Shown one piece after another: positions 1-10,763 of a stretch of DNA of 64,000 bases. The notes beneath the pieces were generated by a model. The model made no database searches, was not told the DNA's origin, and worked only from the letters and a program-made list of their open reading frames with translations. Made by a program: the position numbers and the translations under genes. Source of the stretch: Prorocentrum cordatum (lineage: Eukaryota; Sar; Dinophyceae; Prorocentrales; Prorocentraceae); the NCBI GenBank assembly GCA_963575745.1, contig CAUYUJ010022504.1, positions 584,159 to 648,158 of the forward strand, written 5' to 3'. Each line of letters opens with the position of its first letter. The stretch's first letter is position 1.

Positions 1-3000
1 AGCCTCTTCGACTTCTCCAAGAAGTCCTCGGTGCTCAAGGCGAAAGAACTCATTAGGACGGAGCGACCTCGCTGGGCCCACGCCTCCCCTCCGTGCTCGC
101 CTTTCTCAGCATTACAAAACGGTAGGCCCAACACCATCGAGTCCCAGGAGAAACTGATGAAGGTCAGGAAGTGGGGACGCAGGGTCATGAGAAACACACT
201 GGAGGTGCTGATCTATGCGTGGCAGGAGGCCGGCACCGAGATTTCAGTGGAGCATCCGCTCACTGCGAGCTCCTGGAGAAGTATTCCGGAGCTGTACGAC
301 GCGTGGCAGCAGCTGTACGAGACCATCAGCTACGGATGCGGCTGGGGCATGAGGAGTGACGTGACTGGAGAGTTGGTTCGTAAAGGCTGGAGGATCGTTA
401 CCTCCAACCAGAAGCTCGCCGACCGACTTCGGAGGAGGTGTACGCGTGACCACGAGCACGCCGTGATCGAGACCGGCCTCGTCGATGTCGGGAAGACGGC
501 CCGATATCCAACAGCTATGCGCCGCAAGTGGGCTGCGACCATCATGGAGGAGGACGCCCAGGACTACTTCGAGGTGCAGAAGGTATTCGCGACCGACGAG
601 GAGGAGATGAACCAGACGACTGCCAACCAGGACGACCTCACGAAGATGGATCCGATGGTGGTTGACCTGGTCCAGAAGGAGCTCATGAGCATCCACGTCA
701 ACATGAATCACATGGGCCTCAATGCCATGCGCGCCTACCTCACTAGGAAGGGAGCTCAGCCCTGGGTTATCGCGCTGGCAGGACAGCTGAAGTGCAGCAT
801 CTGTGAGGCAACGGCCCGTCGGGAGCCGATGCCCGCGGCATCGGGTCGCGAGGCGGAACCATTGGATGTGCTCCAGATGGACGGCTTCGACTGGATCCAT
901 CCCGTCACCGAGACCAGAGCTCGAGGCACGATGATGGTCGACGAGGGCTCAGCCAAGGCCGTGCCAGTGATCCACACGACCGTGCCAAACAAAGGGAACA
1001 CGGGCGAGACCTCGTCGGCGACGGTGTGGGACACCTTCGTGAACTGCTGGGCGCGGTACTTCGGTCGCCCTCTGCAAGTCAGGACTGACCCAGCCGGAGC
1101 CTACAGAGCCAAGAAGCTTAACGAGACGGCATCTGAGCATGGGATTCACTGGGAGGTCGGACCCGCTGAGGCTCACTGGAAGCACGGGCGAGTGGAAGTG
1201 AGCATCAACCTGCTCAAGGTGGCAGCAACGAGGATGGCCATCATGGACCCGGACTGCCCGATCCAAGAGCTGTTCAGCTGGGTGGCGGCAGCCCACGCGG
1301 AGATGTTCCGTGTATCCGGGGCTTCGCCCGACCAGGTGCTCTTCGGCAGGCAGCTGCGTCCACTAGACTCCCAGCTGACGGGCGCAGTCGTGCAGCTCCA
1401 AGCCGAGGCGGAGAAAGGCACCAGCGCGGAGCTGATGATGAAGAGACGCATGCAGGCCCGTAAGGCCTTTGCCGAGGCTCTCGCAGACCGACAGGCTCGA
1501 CTGGCTGCGCTGTCCAAGACGAGGAGGTTCAGGACGTGGGAGACGGGAGAGCTCGTCTTCTACTGGGTGGAGCCGGGCAGCAGGAAGGACAAGCTGAAAA
1601 AGTCCAAAGGGGAATTCCTCGGACCTGCCCTCGTGATCAACCAGTTCTTCCGTCACGAGAAGGGCGAGGCACCCCCCCGCAATCTGGTGCTGGTCTACCA
1701 TCACAACCAGCTGATACTGACCGCGCCTCAGCAGCTTCGTCCCGCGTCGGAGCACGAGAAGGCACTACACGAGATCCTTCAGAAAGCAAAGCCTATCGAG
1801 AGACAGCCCCTGACGGAGGCCATGGGCATCGGTGCGAGGTACTGGGATCTAAGCCATCAGAGACCACCCGAGGGAGTAGATCACGATAGATCCGAGCGTC
1901 AGGTTTCGGCTGACGAACCTGAAGGAGACCCAGAACCAGAGAGAGCCAACGAAAGCGAGGAGCCCGCAGCGCCTGCAGAGGACGAGGCCATGCCCGAGGT
2001 CGATGAGGCCATGCCCGAGGTCGAGGAGGCCGTGCCAGAGGTCGACGAGATCTCGAGCGAGGACCTCGAAGGACCTGGAGAAGATCAGCAGCCCCCCGAG
2101 GATGAGGACATGAGCGCAGAAGAAGCACTTCGCCGTATCGCGGAGGCCCCCGACTCAGAGCCTGATCAGGAGGAGACTCCAGAATCTCGAGCATCATCAT
2201 CGACACCACCGCCAGCAGCAGCCGCAGCACCAGACAGGCCGGCCTCCACCGAGTATCGAGTGAAGATGAACCCTCTACTGGATGACGTACCGATGTCGAT
2301 CCAGCGCAGCGTGGCCAGCAGGACAGCACCGATGACAACACCAGAGGCGCCCCCCGAGAAGAAGGCGCGAACGACCGAGGAGCTCGGAGTGGCGGAGATC
2401 TTCTCCAATATGACAGAGGATAGGGACGTCTACCTGGCCGAAATTGTCATGGAGGGCGACGAGCTGGCTGCATTCACCGAGAAGCCGAAGCAGACGATGA
2501 AGAAAGCAGTCAAGAAGGGTCAGGTCGAGATCAACCTGCCGAAGGCGACCCCGGAGGTTAAGGCCTTGGTGGGTAACGCCAAACTCGTGGAAGTAAACAA
2601 CTGGATGCACAACGAGGTGTGTCAGGCGGCTCTCCGGAAGGCGGGGGTAAGACCGATGAAGATGAGGTGGCACCTGATCCTGAAGGACGAAGGCAAGGTG
2701 AAGGCGAGGCTGATCCTGCTGGGGTTCCAGGACCCGCGTCTGGCCGTGATCGACAAGTCGAGCCCCGCCGTGTCGTCTCGAGGCCGGAACTTGGCTCTGC
2801 AGATGATGGCCAACATGCGGTTCAAGCTCTACAAGGGCGACGTCAAGGCAGCCTTCCTGCAGGGAGATCCAACTCAAGCCAAGCATGACCTGCTTGTGGA
2901 GCCGGTTCCCGAGCTACGCGAGGCCATGCAGTTGTCAGACGATGAGTGCGTAAAGATGTTAAAGGCTGCATATGGACTCGTGAACGCCCCAAAGGAGTGG

Positions 3001-4383
3001 CACCACAAGGTGGACAGCGACCTGAAGAAGCTGGGATATGTGGCTATGACCTTGGAGCCATGCCTATGGATCAAGTACGACAGCGACTGTCAGGTGGAGA
3101 CGGTCATCTTCGTACATGTGGACGACTTTGTGATAGGAATACCGAGCTCACCCATAGGCCAGAAGAACTTGTACCAGGTGCAAGAGCTGTACAGTTGGGG
3201 ATCCTGGGAGACCGGATTCATCACGCAGTGCGGCTCGGAGTACGTGCAGCTGGCGGATTATACCATCATCCAGAGCCTGGCCAAGGCCGTGCAGAAGGTC
3301 GAGTACATCGAGCTGACTAAGGAGGAGTCGAAGCTGAGAGACGAGGTACCACTGTCCGACCGCCTCAAGTCCAAGTGTCGAGCTGCGCTAGGGAGTACCA
3401 TGTTCCTCGCGTCTCAGGGAATGACATGGCTCGCAGGAGAGACGAGCATCTTGGGCGGTGCAGTGCCCACTGGAACGATGGCGACAGTCAAGAAGATCAA
3501 CAAGCTAGTGCACACAGCTCATGAGACATCGTGGATCACCATCGTGTTCAAGCCCATGGACGACCCGGTCTTTGTCACGTGGCATGATGCAGCATGGAAG
3601 GTACGCAAATCAGGAGGCTCTCAGGGTGGAATGATTTTGGCTATGGCGGAACGCAAGATCCTGGACGGACATCTTACCAGTGTCTCGGTGATCCAAGGAG
3701 CCTCTCGTAAGTTACCTCGGGTAGCCCGCAGTTCTCTGAGCGCTGAAATTCAAATGGGGACTATGGCCAACGAAGCTCAAGAGTATGCTCGACTAGCCTG
3801 GTATGAGATGCTACACGGACGACAGATACCTGTCCACGAGATCGACGAGTGCCTCAGGACGGTGGCAGGCACGCTCGTGACCGACTGCAAGGCCATGTAT
3901 GACAGCGTGGTGAGAGCATGCTCGTCCGGATACGGCTGTAACGACCAGAGATCCGCGATCGAGGCGCTGGCCCTCCGTCAGAGCATGAGTGCAGCTACAA
4001 CCGTGCTACGCTGGGTCCACTCAGAAGCGATGATAGCCGACGGACTCACAAAGCTGGAGGCTCCCGCTCTGCAAGTTACTCTGGACTTCTACGTCAAGCA
4101 GCAGTGGGCCTTGGTTCAAGACCCGAGTTTCACGTCATCCAAGCGTCGCAAGATCATGAAAAAGGACACCTTGGACACCATCGACGATGAGGATCGACCA
4201 CCTGTGGTGCCTAGCTACAGTGACGAAGATCCAGAGAGTGACTTTGAGGATGAGCAGCTGCATACCCGCTCGAGCATGACCGCCGCTGTACAGGCTTGCC
4301 CCTCTTCTTTCTCTGCTCTGTCTCATTTTCCCGAGCCTCATCAGAAGCTCATTTCAGGTCTGGAGATATTTCACCTACAGTAA
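1..4383 (+). CDS. Ty1/Copia-type retrotransposon pol polyprotein, 5'-truncated by window edge
   Basis: This reading frame is open from base 1, so the true start lies upstream. The GTG at 31 is not a credible eukaryotic start. Numbering residues from base 31, the order is as follows. A cytosine-methyltransferase-like segment spans ~10-170, with SPPCSPFS at 19-26 and VEHP at 73-76. An integrase zinc region follows (H222, H227, C255, C258). The integrase core has D284, D353 and E389, spaced exactly DD35E. An acidic Pro/Glu linker spans ~620-790. The Copia reverse transcriptase (RVT_2 type) spans ~875-1110, with D937 in GDVKAAFL and the catalytic VHVDDF pair at 1031-1032. RNase H has D1186, E1239, D1285 and D1337. 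All the catalytic acidic residues are present and the frame has no stop, so this may be a recently active copy. No gag zinc knuckle or protease motif is visible; they could lie upstream. Protein families are known, while activity is inferred. Confidence 0.95.
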   Translation, partial: SLFDFSKKSSVLKAKELIRTERPRWAHASPPCSPFSALQNGRPNTIESQEKLMKVRKWGRRVMRNTLEVLIYAWQEAGTEISVEHPLTASSWRSIPELYDAWQQLYETISYGCGWGMRSDVTGELVRKGWRIVTSNQKLADRLRRRCTRDHEHAVIETGLVDVGKTARYPTAMRRKWAATIMEEDAQDYFEVQKVFATDEEEMNQTTANQDDLTKMDPMVVDLVQKELMSIHVNMNHMGLNAMRAYLTRKGAQPWVIALAGQLKCSICEATARREPMPAASGREAEPLDVLQMDGFDWIHPVTETRARGTMMVDEGSAKAVPVIHTTVPNKGNTGETSSATVWDTFVNCWARYFGRPLQVRTDPAGAYRAKKLNETASEHGIHWEVGPAEAHWKHGRVEVSINLLKVAATRMAIMDPDCPIQELFSWVAAAHAEMFRVSGASPDQVLFGRQLRPLDSQLTGAVVQLQAEAEKGTSAELMMKRRMQARKAFAEALADRQARLAALSKTRRFRTWETGELVFYWVEPGSRKDKLKKSKGEFLGPALVINQFFRHEKGEAPPRNLVLVYHHNQLILTAPQQLRPASEHEKALHEILQKAKPIERQPLTEAMGIGARYWDLSHQRPPEGVDHDRSERQVSADEPEGDPEPERANESEEPAAPAEDEAMPEVDEAMPEVEEAVPEVDEISSEDLEGPGEDQQPPEDEDMSAEEALRRIAEAPDSEPDQEETPESRASSSTPPPAAAAAPDRPASTEYRVKMNPLLDDVPMSIQRSVASRTAPMTTPEAPPEKKARTTEELGVAEIFSNMTEDRDVYLAEIVMEGDELAAFTEKPKQTMKKAVKKGQVEINLPKATPEVKALVGNAKLVEVNNWMHNEVCQAALRKAGVRPMKMRWHLILKDEGKVKARLILLGFQDPRLAVIDKSSPAVSSRGRNLALQMMANMRFKLYKGDVKAAFLQGDPTQAKHDLLVEPVPELREAMQLSDDECVKMLKAAYGLVNAPKEWHHKVDSDLKKLGYVAMTLEPCLWIKYDSDCQVETVIFVHVDDFVIGIPSSPIGQKNLYQVQELYSWGSWETGFITQCGSEYVQLADYTIIQSLAKAVQKVEYIELTKEESKLRDEVPLSDRLKSKCRAALGSTMFLASQGMTWLAGETSILGGAVPTGTMATVKKINKLVHTAHETSWITIVFKPMDDPVFVTWHDAAWKVRKSGGSQGGMILAMAERKILDGHLTSVSVIQGASRKLPRVARSSLSAEIQMGTMANEAQEYARLAWYEMLHGRQIPVHEIDECLRTVAGTLVTDCKAMYDSVVRACSSGYGCNDQRSAIEALALRQSMSAATTVLRWVHSEAMIADGLTKLEAPALQVTLDFYVKQQWALVQDPSFTSSKRRKIMKKDTLDTIDDEDRPPVVPSYSDEDPESDFEDEQLHTRSSMTAAVQACPSSFSALSHFPEPHQKLISGLEIFHLQ

Positions 4384-4500
4384 GGGGAGCACTGAACCCC
4401 CCGTCTCGTAGAAATCGGGTTTTTGTCTAGAACTCTAACCAAGGTTAGTATGCGGATTTCTGTACTCATATTCAGTGCTCGAGCTTTCTGTGCGCGGTTT
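4384..4500 (+). other. Possible polypurine tract and start of 3' LTR
   Basis: Directly after the pol stop codon comes a purine-rich stretch (AAGGGGAGCA) followed by TGAACCCC. That fits a polypurine tract next to an LTR beginning TG. A short palindrome, CTAACCAAGGTTAG, lies near 4436-4449. The matching 5' LTR would be outside the window, so the LTR cannot be confirmed here. Confidence 0.2.
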
Positions 4501-6780
4501 TCATATCGAACTGTTTTGTTTGACTAGGCTCGTGAACGAGCCCCTGGCACCTTGCCCCAGAGGAAAGAGACACTCTTCCCACTTTACATCGTTGAAGTTG
4601 ATTGCTGATATCATCTTACTTTCTCGTTATCTCTCTTCGAGTGAACCTCGACGAGGCGACAAATCATCCTCCTCCTCCTCCTCCTCCTCCTCCTCCTCCC
4701 TGGAGGCCGCACAAACGGGGCTCAGTCAGATGTGGTCGGAGGATCGCGCCGCAGCGGCGATGCCTCGGTGACGTAGGGATGCAGAAAATCTTGTTTAGGA
4801 GCGCGCCGCATCGCCAGTGCATCGGCAGTGCGGCGCGTTCTTTCGACCCCGTCTGCCCAGACCCCACTCGAGAGGCTTGGACCCCATCCCATCATATTCG
4901 CCACCTGCCGCCAGGTAGCATGTTGGCATTCATGATGCCTCGCTTGAGCGTGAGGATGTCGACGCCGCCGAAAGGCACGCCTCTGGGGGGAACAAGAGGC
5001 AACCGATACCGCTGATACCCGAGCCTATCCCAGGGTACGTTCTGACCAGAACTTCGAGGACAATCCAGCCATGGCGACGAGGGCCCTGGAGGACGAGCAG
5101 TGGTATGGGTATCTTCTCTTCTCCTCCTCTGACCTTTGCCGCCCATGCAGCCCCCGCCCTTGCCGCCCATGCAGCCCCCGCCCCCACCGCCGTACGGAGT
5201 TGCGCGGAAGCCGCCCCCCATGGCGCCGCCGAAGACGCCGCCAGCCTGGGAGCGCAGTGACCTTTTTTATCCGAGCTTGCGGACCGAGGATCCCAGGGGC
5301 AGGAGGGAAGGAGGAGGAGGAGGAGGAAGAGGAGGAGGAGGAGGAGGTGGAGGAGAATAAGGTCACCATGAAATCCGCCGACCCTGTCGGCGTGTGGAAG
5401 AGGCTGCTCCGTTTAACTCGTCGTCGTCGTCGTCGTGGTCTTTGTCGTCGTCGTCGTTGTCGTCGTCGTCGTCCCGCGTGCCCCTACCTCCTCTCGGTGG
5501 GCGGTGGTTGCCAAGTTTCGACCTCCGGGGGCCCAGGATGCATCAATGATGCTGCACTAACCCCCAAGAATTTTTGGAACCGCCCCCCGATAAGTGCAAT
5601 TAACTATTTGTTCCTGGTGCCCCACCAATAGAGGCAAACTACTTACCTTTTCCCTGCGGCGCCCAACAATAGCGGGATAATCTCCGCCGCGACGAGGAAA
5701 CAGTTTAGGACCAGTTCTATTCGCCGCCGAGAGATCAGGGATGGGTCAAAACTTAAGACCCTCTGAGGTTACACCTTACAGTCCCGAGTCCCCACCGCAT
5801 GAGTCCGCATACGAGCTCCTCTCTTTACAACTACAAGATACGCCCAATTGAGAAACAGGCACACAAATTATGAGTCTGTCGTTCTGGCGAGGGTCCCGAG
5901 TTGAAGACGGCACTGCCCCAAATCTGTCTTGTGGGCCGTTGGAAACGCGACAGAATACCCACAAAGTTCAGCAAGGGGACCAGCGAGCGCACCGGATTGA
6001 AAAGAACGCGCCACCCATAAACTGTTGCAAGTTTTTACTAATAATGAGAAGTGTTGACGAAATTTCGAACGAGAGCCACATTTTGAGAAGGACCACTCCT
6101 CAAAACACTCCTCCTTCTCCTGCCCGTCGTCGTCGTCCTCCACCCCTTTATCTTACATCAGCAGCGAGCCTAGGATCAAGGGCTGACCTGTCGCACGTTT
6201 CAGGAGGGCCTCCTGTGGCGATCTCTGGAGGCTTCCCGCGGACCACCTGAAGCCTGTGAAATTCCTGTTCCCCCTCGGTGGCGCATAGGGTTCCAGGAAG
6301 CCGTGCGCGTCGGCAAAGCGAAACTGAGGGGTGCCGAAAGCCGGCGGCAAACACCAGGGGGGAAGGCAGAGAGGGCGGGCCGTCTCGGCAGGCTCGGAAG
6401 GCCTCCGGCCTTCTGAAAAGTTGGTTGAGCCTTCTCCGAAGACAGAGACGACTTCACAGACGGCCGTAGGGCTTCTGAAAAGCCCCGCCCCGCCGCCTTC
6501 CGAGGAGGCCTGCAACTTCTCACTTCGCCCACAGGCTGAGGTCGGGCATGTTCTCCTTAAAAAATAATAGGAAAAAACAGTATAACACAGTAGTCAAAAA
6601 GAGCACAAACTACGCTACCGAGGATCACCACATACTTCTAATACGTCTGGCGTGATGATAGCTGATGTGACACGTGCGAGAATGATGTTGGCCACCGTTG
6701 CTTCGCCGATACCGTTGGTGGCGCCGGTCAAGCCTTGGGAGCCTGAGTACCCTGACCCTGCTAGGCCCTAGATGACCATG
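4500..6780. other. Non-genic stretch with triplet microsatellites
   Basis: I recognise no gene here. The stretch holds a TCC run at about 4666-4699, GGA-rich sequence at about 5310-5356 and a GTC run at about 5417-5475. A 91-codon minus frame at 5868-6143 begins Met-Glu-Asp-Asp-Asp-Asp, but it matches no family I know and lies opposite an equally long plus frame, so I do not call it. Sequence 6230-6540 is rich in degenerate AGGCCT and GGCGG words. Confidence 0.5.
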
Positions 6781-7024
6781 ACGGACAGCGGCCGCCCTCA
6801 GCGACCACCCCCTGCGCACCCCCTATGGTGTCGAGAATATGCCGTGCCTGCTATGCCCTGGACGACCGTCACGGATAGCGGCCGCCCTCAAAGACCACCC
6901 CCTGCGCACCCCGTATGGTGTCGAGAATATACTACGCCTGCTACGCCCTGGACGACCGTCACGGATAGCGGCCGCCCTCAGCGACCACCCCCTGCCCACG
7001 CCTGCTATGCCCTGGACGACCGTC
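6781..7024 (+). repeat. 90-bp tandem repeat, 2.7 copies
   Basis: Copies start at 6781, 6871 and 6961 with ACGGAYAGCGGCCGCCCTCA, an exact 90-bp spacing. The third copy is 64 bp long because an internal block of about 26 bp is missing. The period equals that of the unrelated array at 9.55 kb. Confidence 0.9.
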
Positions 7025-8160
7025 GCAGATAGCGGCCTCGCCGCCCATCAGAACCACGGCGCCCACTGCACTCGAAGAGGCCAGCAAGCTGAGAGGCAAC
7101 GTTTACCACGCGATCGCCGACTCCTTCAGCGCGGGGCAGCTGGGAGCCCAGGCCATGGACGCGTCCTCCGCGGGCGCTTCCGCCCGGGCGATCTCGCGGG
7201 GGCTTCCGCCCGGGCGACCACGACCGATTTCTCGAAGAAGTTCGACCAAAGGGCGGACGCGGAACACCCGCACAGGGCCAGGCTTCGCCCCCCGACCGCG
7301 GCCGCGCGGACGGCGGCCTGGAGGAACCTGGGCGTCGAAGCGAACTCGGCGACCCAGGTGGTGGACGCGGTCGCAAAAGACCCAGCCGCGGCGAACGCCC
7401 TCGCCCCGCGGGCAGCGCACCCGCAGAACACAAAGGTTCTCGCACTGAAGAACGCGGCCGCCTGGAAGCACGCGGCCAGATTGAAGTGGAAGCCCATTTG
7501 CCTGCCCAGCTGCGGCGGGGATGCGACCGCCCCCTGGTGTTCCTACAGGAATGGGCTGACTCGCCAGACAGCGCCGCGGTCCAAGCGTTGATCCGCCCCC
7601 TTTTCCATGCGCATGCACTTCTGGGGAAGCGGCACACGGTCGAACGGGCTGCGGAGAAAGACGGGCCGGCGAGGGCCGCCGAGTAGCGGGCGGAGTTGAC
7701 GGGCCTCGTCCACTTCGTCATGAAATCCTAAAAAGAAAGAGGCCACCAAGACGTCCACCAACTCGCCGCTGGACACGGAGATCCTGGCCAAGGACTTCGG
7801 GGTCGACGTCCTGCGCGCGGCGCCCCACGCAAGCGCCACGCAGCCGCGGGCGGAAGCTCGGGGCCAGGCGGCCCTTCGGCCAAGTCCGCCGCCAGGGCGG
7901 CGGAACCAACGCAAACGCCGCCCAGGCCTCTCAGGCCAGAGGGGAGCGGAACCGCTCGAACAAGAAGCAGCTGGTCACCAAGCTCATCGTGGAATTGGAA
8001 AGCTGGCCAATCACGCCGCCCCGCGCGCACCCAGACCTGGCCCGACGAGAAGTTCGAGGTCGATGACGCGCATCGCCAGGCGATGATGGAGGTCCCGCGC
8101 GCGATCTGCCAGAACAGCCTCCTGAGGAGAGGGGGATCATCGGGGATTCCCTGAGGGGGC
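7025..8160 (+). pseudogene. Frameshifted coding-like remnant of unknown family
   Basis: Protein-like stretches appear on the plus strand but in changing frames. Examples are GNVYHAIADSFSAGQLGAQ near 7100, NLGVEANSATQVVDAVAKD near 7330, LVFLQEWADSPDSAAVQAL near 7530 and DTEILAKDFGVDVL near 7775. The residue mix and the helical Ala-rich pattern suggest an old coding sequence, but no single frame spans it. I recognise no family. The frame changes could be introns or indels. High GC content could also produce such frames by chance, so confidence is low. Confidence 0.25.
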
Positions 8161-9022
8161 GCCGCGAGGCCAGCAACCAGCGCGCCCCCCATGCACGGAG
8201 CGCACGAAGGCCGGCCGCACGGATAGCACCCTACACTGGGCCACCGACTGCCCGCGGTAGGCCGCTCGCCCCGCGCGCGGCCACACCGCCGACATACATG
8301 CAGCCCTCGCATAGATGCTCGGAGCCGCAGAGTACACGTCTGCGTTTTCCATATGTTTCATGCACATTGCATGCTAACGCTGCCCCCTCTGTCGCACGTT
8401 GCGCGCCTCTGAGCGCCACGCCAAAAACATCCACCATTTGCCTCGGCGGGCTGGGACTCTCTGCGATCCCGGAGCGAATGGGTCACCATGCGGCAGTTTG
8501 CTCGCAGTCCGACGTTCGCGCGCTTGCTCGCGCGGGCCCCGAACAGCGCAAACCCCCAGCGCGAGTTCTGTTCGGGAAAAAACCGGCGGCCCACAACTTC
8601 AGGCGCAAGCGCCGATCGGGAAGAGGCCGCGGCAACTGCGGGGCGGTAGCAGGCAAGCTCGGGGGCGAAACGACGGCCGGGCCTGCCGCTCCCGCATCCT
8701 GCTCCCCGGCGACGCCGGGGCCCCCCACCCCTACCGCCTGCCACCGCCGCCACCCTCGCTGCCCTTCCCTTTCCGCGCCCGCTCCCATGCACCGCGCCCC
8801 TTTCGGCTGCATGCTTTGGATCAAGAAAATCGATTTCTCGACCAAGCGTCAAAACAGGCCCCGCACGGCAGGCAACGGCGGTCCGCTGTCTCAGCCAGCG
8901 AGCCACGCCCGGGCGCGGGGCTCGGGGGCAGCGCCTCCGCCGCGCACGCCGACGCCCTCGCCCTGGCCGCCGCTTTTGGAGAGCGCCCGCCGCGGCAGCA
9001 CAGCGAGCTCCACCCTGCCCAA
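8161..9022. other. GC-rich stretch without recognisable gene
   Basis: Long frames exist on both strands, but they are Arg/Pro/Ala-rich and typical of GC-rich non-coding DNA. I see no motif, repeat array or RNA gene. Confidence 0.4.
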
Positions 9023-9173
9023 GCAACACGTAAAAACAATACGTAAAAACGATACGTAAACGTGACAAGAAAACGACACGTAAACACACTACGTAAAAAA
9101 ACAACACGTAAAAAACAATACGTAAAACCGATACGTAAACGTGACAAGAAAACGACACGTAAACACACTACGT
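9023..9173 (+). repeat. ACGTAAA minisatellite with 79-bp superrepeat
   Basis: The short word ACGTAAA recurs every 14-22 bp. It is also organised into a larger duplicated block: CAATACGTAAAA at 9037 recurs at 9116, followed both times by the same ACGTGACAAGAAAACGACAC sequence. AT content is far above that of the flanks. Confidence 0.85.
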
Positions 9174-9516
9174 TTCATGCGGGCGCCGCAGCTTACAGGC
9201 GGCCCCAGCAGTGGAATCCCGAAAACTAAAAAAACTGTTAAAAACTGTGTGTTCTACACTTTCGCAAAACAGCGGAAAAATATGTCGAGCCGAACAAAAA
9301 ATAGCCAAGTGCGTTTCGCGAGTGGCTCATGGCCTCTTGCATAAACTCCAGACAAGAAAAATATAGGTCGCCGACCTCTGCTAAATTGAAGCAACAAGAA
9401 ACAGAGACACCGCTCGACACCTCATTTGCCACGCGCAAGTTTAACACGTGCCAGACCATCAATACATTGCTACAATGTTGTCGGCAATGAGATGACGCGG
9501 CGGCGCTCCAAAAAAA

Positions 9517-10626
9517 ATATCCTGGCGAAGGACCCAACCATAAGCAGTTGTGAATACCGCCTTATGGGAGCCGCTTTCGGTGGAGCTCCCTATGGGGCCA
9601 CGATCCTCGTGAGGGGTGTGCCGAAGTGGGCGCGGGGCCGCCATGCGGACCCTCCCACTGGGGCTTTCGGTGGAGCTCCCTATGGGGTCACGATCCTCGT
9701 GAGGGGTGTGCCGAAGTGGGCGCGGGGCCGTCATGCGGACCCTCCCACTGGGGCCTTCGGTGGAGCTCCCTATGGGGCCACGATCCTCGTGAGGGGTGTG
9801 CCGAAGTGGGTGCGGGGCCGCCATGCGCACCTTCCCACTGGATCCTTCGGTGGAGCTCCCTATGGGGCCACGATCCTCGTGAGGGGTGTGCCGAATTGGG
9901 CGCGGGGCCGCCATGCGGACCCTCCCACTGGGGCCTTCGGTGGAACTCCCTATGGGGCCACGATCCTCGTGAGGGGTGAGCCGAAGTGGGCACGGGGCCG
10001 CCATGCGGACCCTCCCACTGGGGCCTTCGGTGGAGCTCCCTATGGGGCCACGATCCTCGTGAGGGGTGGGCCGAAGTGGGCGCGGGGCTGCCATGCGGAC
10101 CCTCCCACTGGGGCCTTCGGTGGAGCCCCCTATGCGGCCACGATCCTCGTGAGGAGTGTGCCGAAGTGGGTACGGGGCCGCCATGCGGACCCTCCCACTG
10201 GGGCCTTCGGTGGAGCTCCCTATGGGGCCACGATCCTCGTGAGGGGTGTGCCGAAATGGGCGCGGGGCCGCCATGCGGATCCTCTCACTGGGGCCTTCGG
10301 TGGAGCTCCCTATCGGGCCACGGTCCTCGTGAGGGGTGTGCCGAAGTGGGTGCGGGGCCGCCGTGCTGTCCCTCCCACTGGGGCCTTCGGTGGAGCTCCC
10401 TATGGGGTCAAGATCCTCGTGAGGGATGTGCCGAAGTGGGTGCGGTGATGATGATGACGGTGATGATGGTGATGACGCTGATGATTACTCTGGTGATGAT
10501 GATGCTGCTGATGATGACGAGAGGGAGGAGGGAGGAAGGAGGAGGGGGAGGATGAGCGGGAGCGGGAGCGGGGACGCGGGGCACCGTCTCTTCAAAACGA
10601 AGACTCAACACCACAAGATGGTTGGG
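9517..10626 (+). repeat. Dispersed element with ten 90-bp tandem repeats (copy 1)
   Basis: The core is a tandem array with CGATCCTCGT, or a one-base variant, at 9601 and then every 90 bp to 10411, ten copies in all. Ninety bases equal 30 codons, so the plus frame at 9426-10448 and frames on the other strand stay open. The upstream flank (CTGGCGAAGGACCCAACCAT, from 9520) and the downstream flank (a GATGATGATG-rich tract, then GCGGGGCACCGTCTCTTC, to about 10626) both recur around the array at 38.5-39.4 kb. The whole unit is therefore a dispersed element and not just a local satellite. Protein coding is possible but unproven. Confidence 0.9.
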
Positions 10627-10763
10627 AACAAAAACGCATACCACCGCGAGGGGTCCGTGCTGCACGCTGAGAGGGCGCACCCGCATAGGGCCGCCTGCCA
10701 ATTAGATGGCTAAAGTGGCCCCTCCCAGGGCGGCTGCCACATCCGCAACTGTCGTGCGGGGGC

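Noticed and set aside
31-33. GTG at 31 as start of the Copia frame
   Set aside because: The frame is open upstream to base 1, and GTG starts are not expected in a eukaryotic nuclear gene. The start is outside the window.
9459-10274. Long minus and plus frames over the 90-bp array (for example 271 and 340 codons)
   Set aside because: They are open only because the period is a multiple of three. Several frames are equally open, and the second copy's frame is interrupted. Kept as a repeat, with coding left as a possibility.
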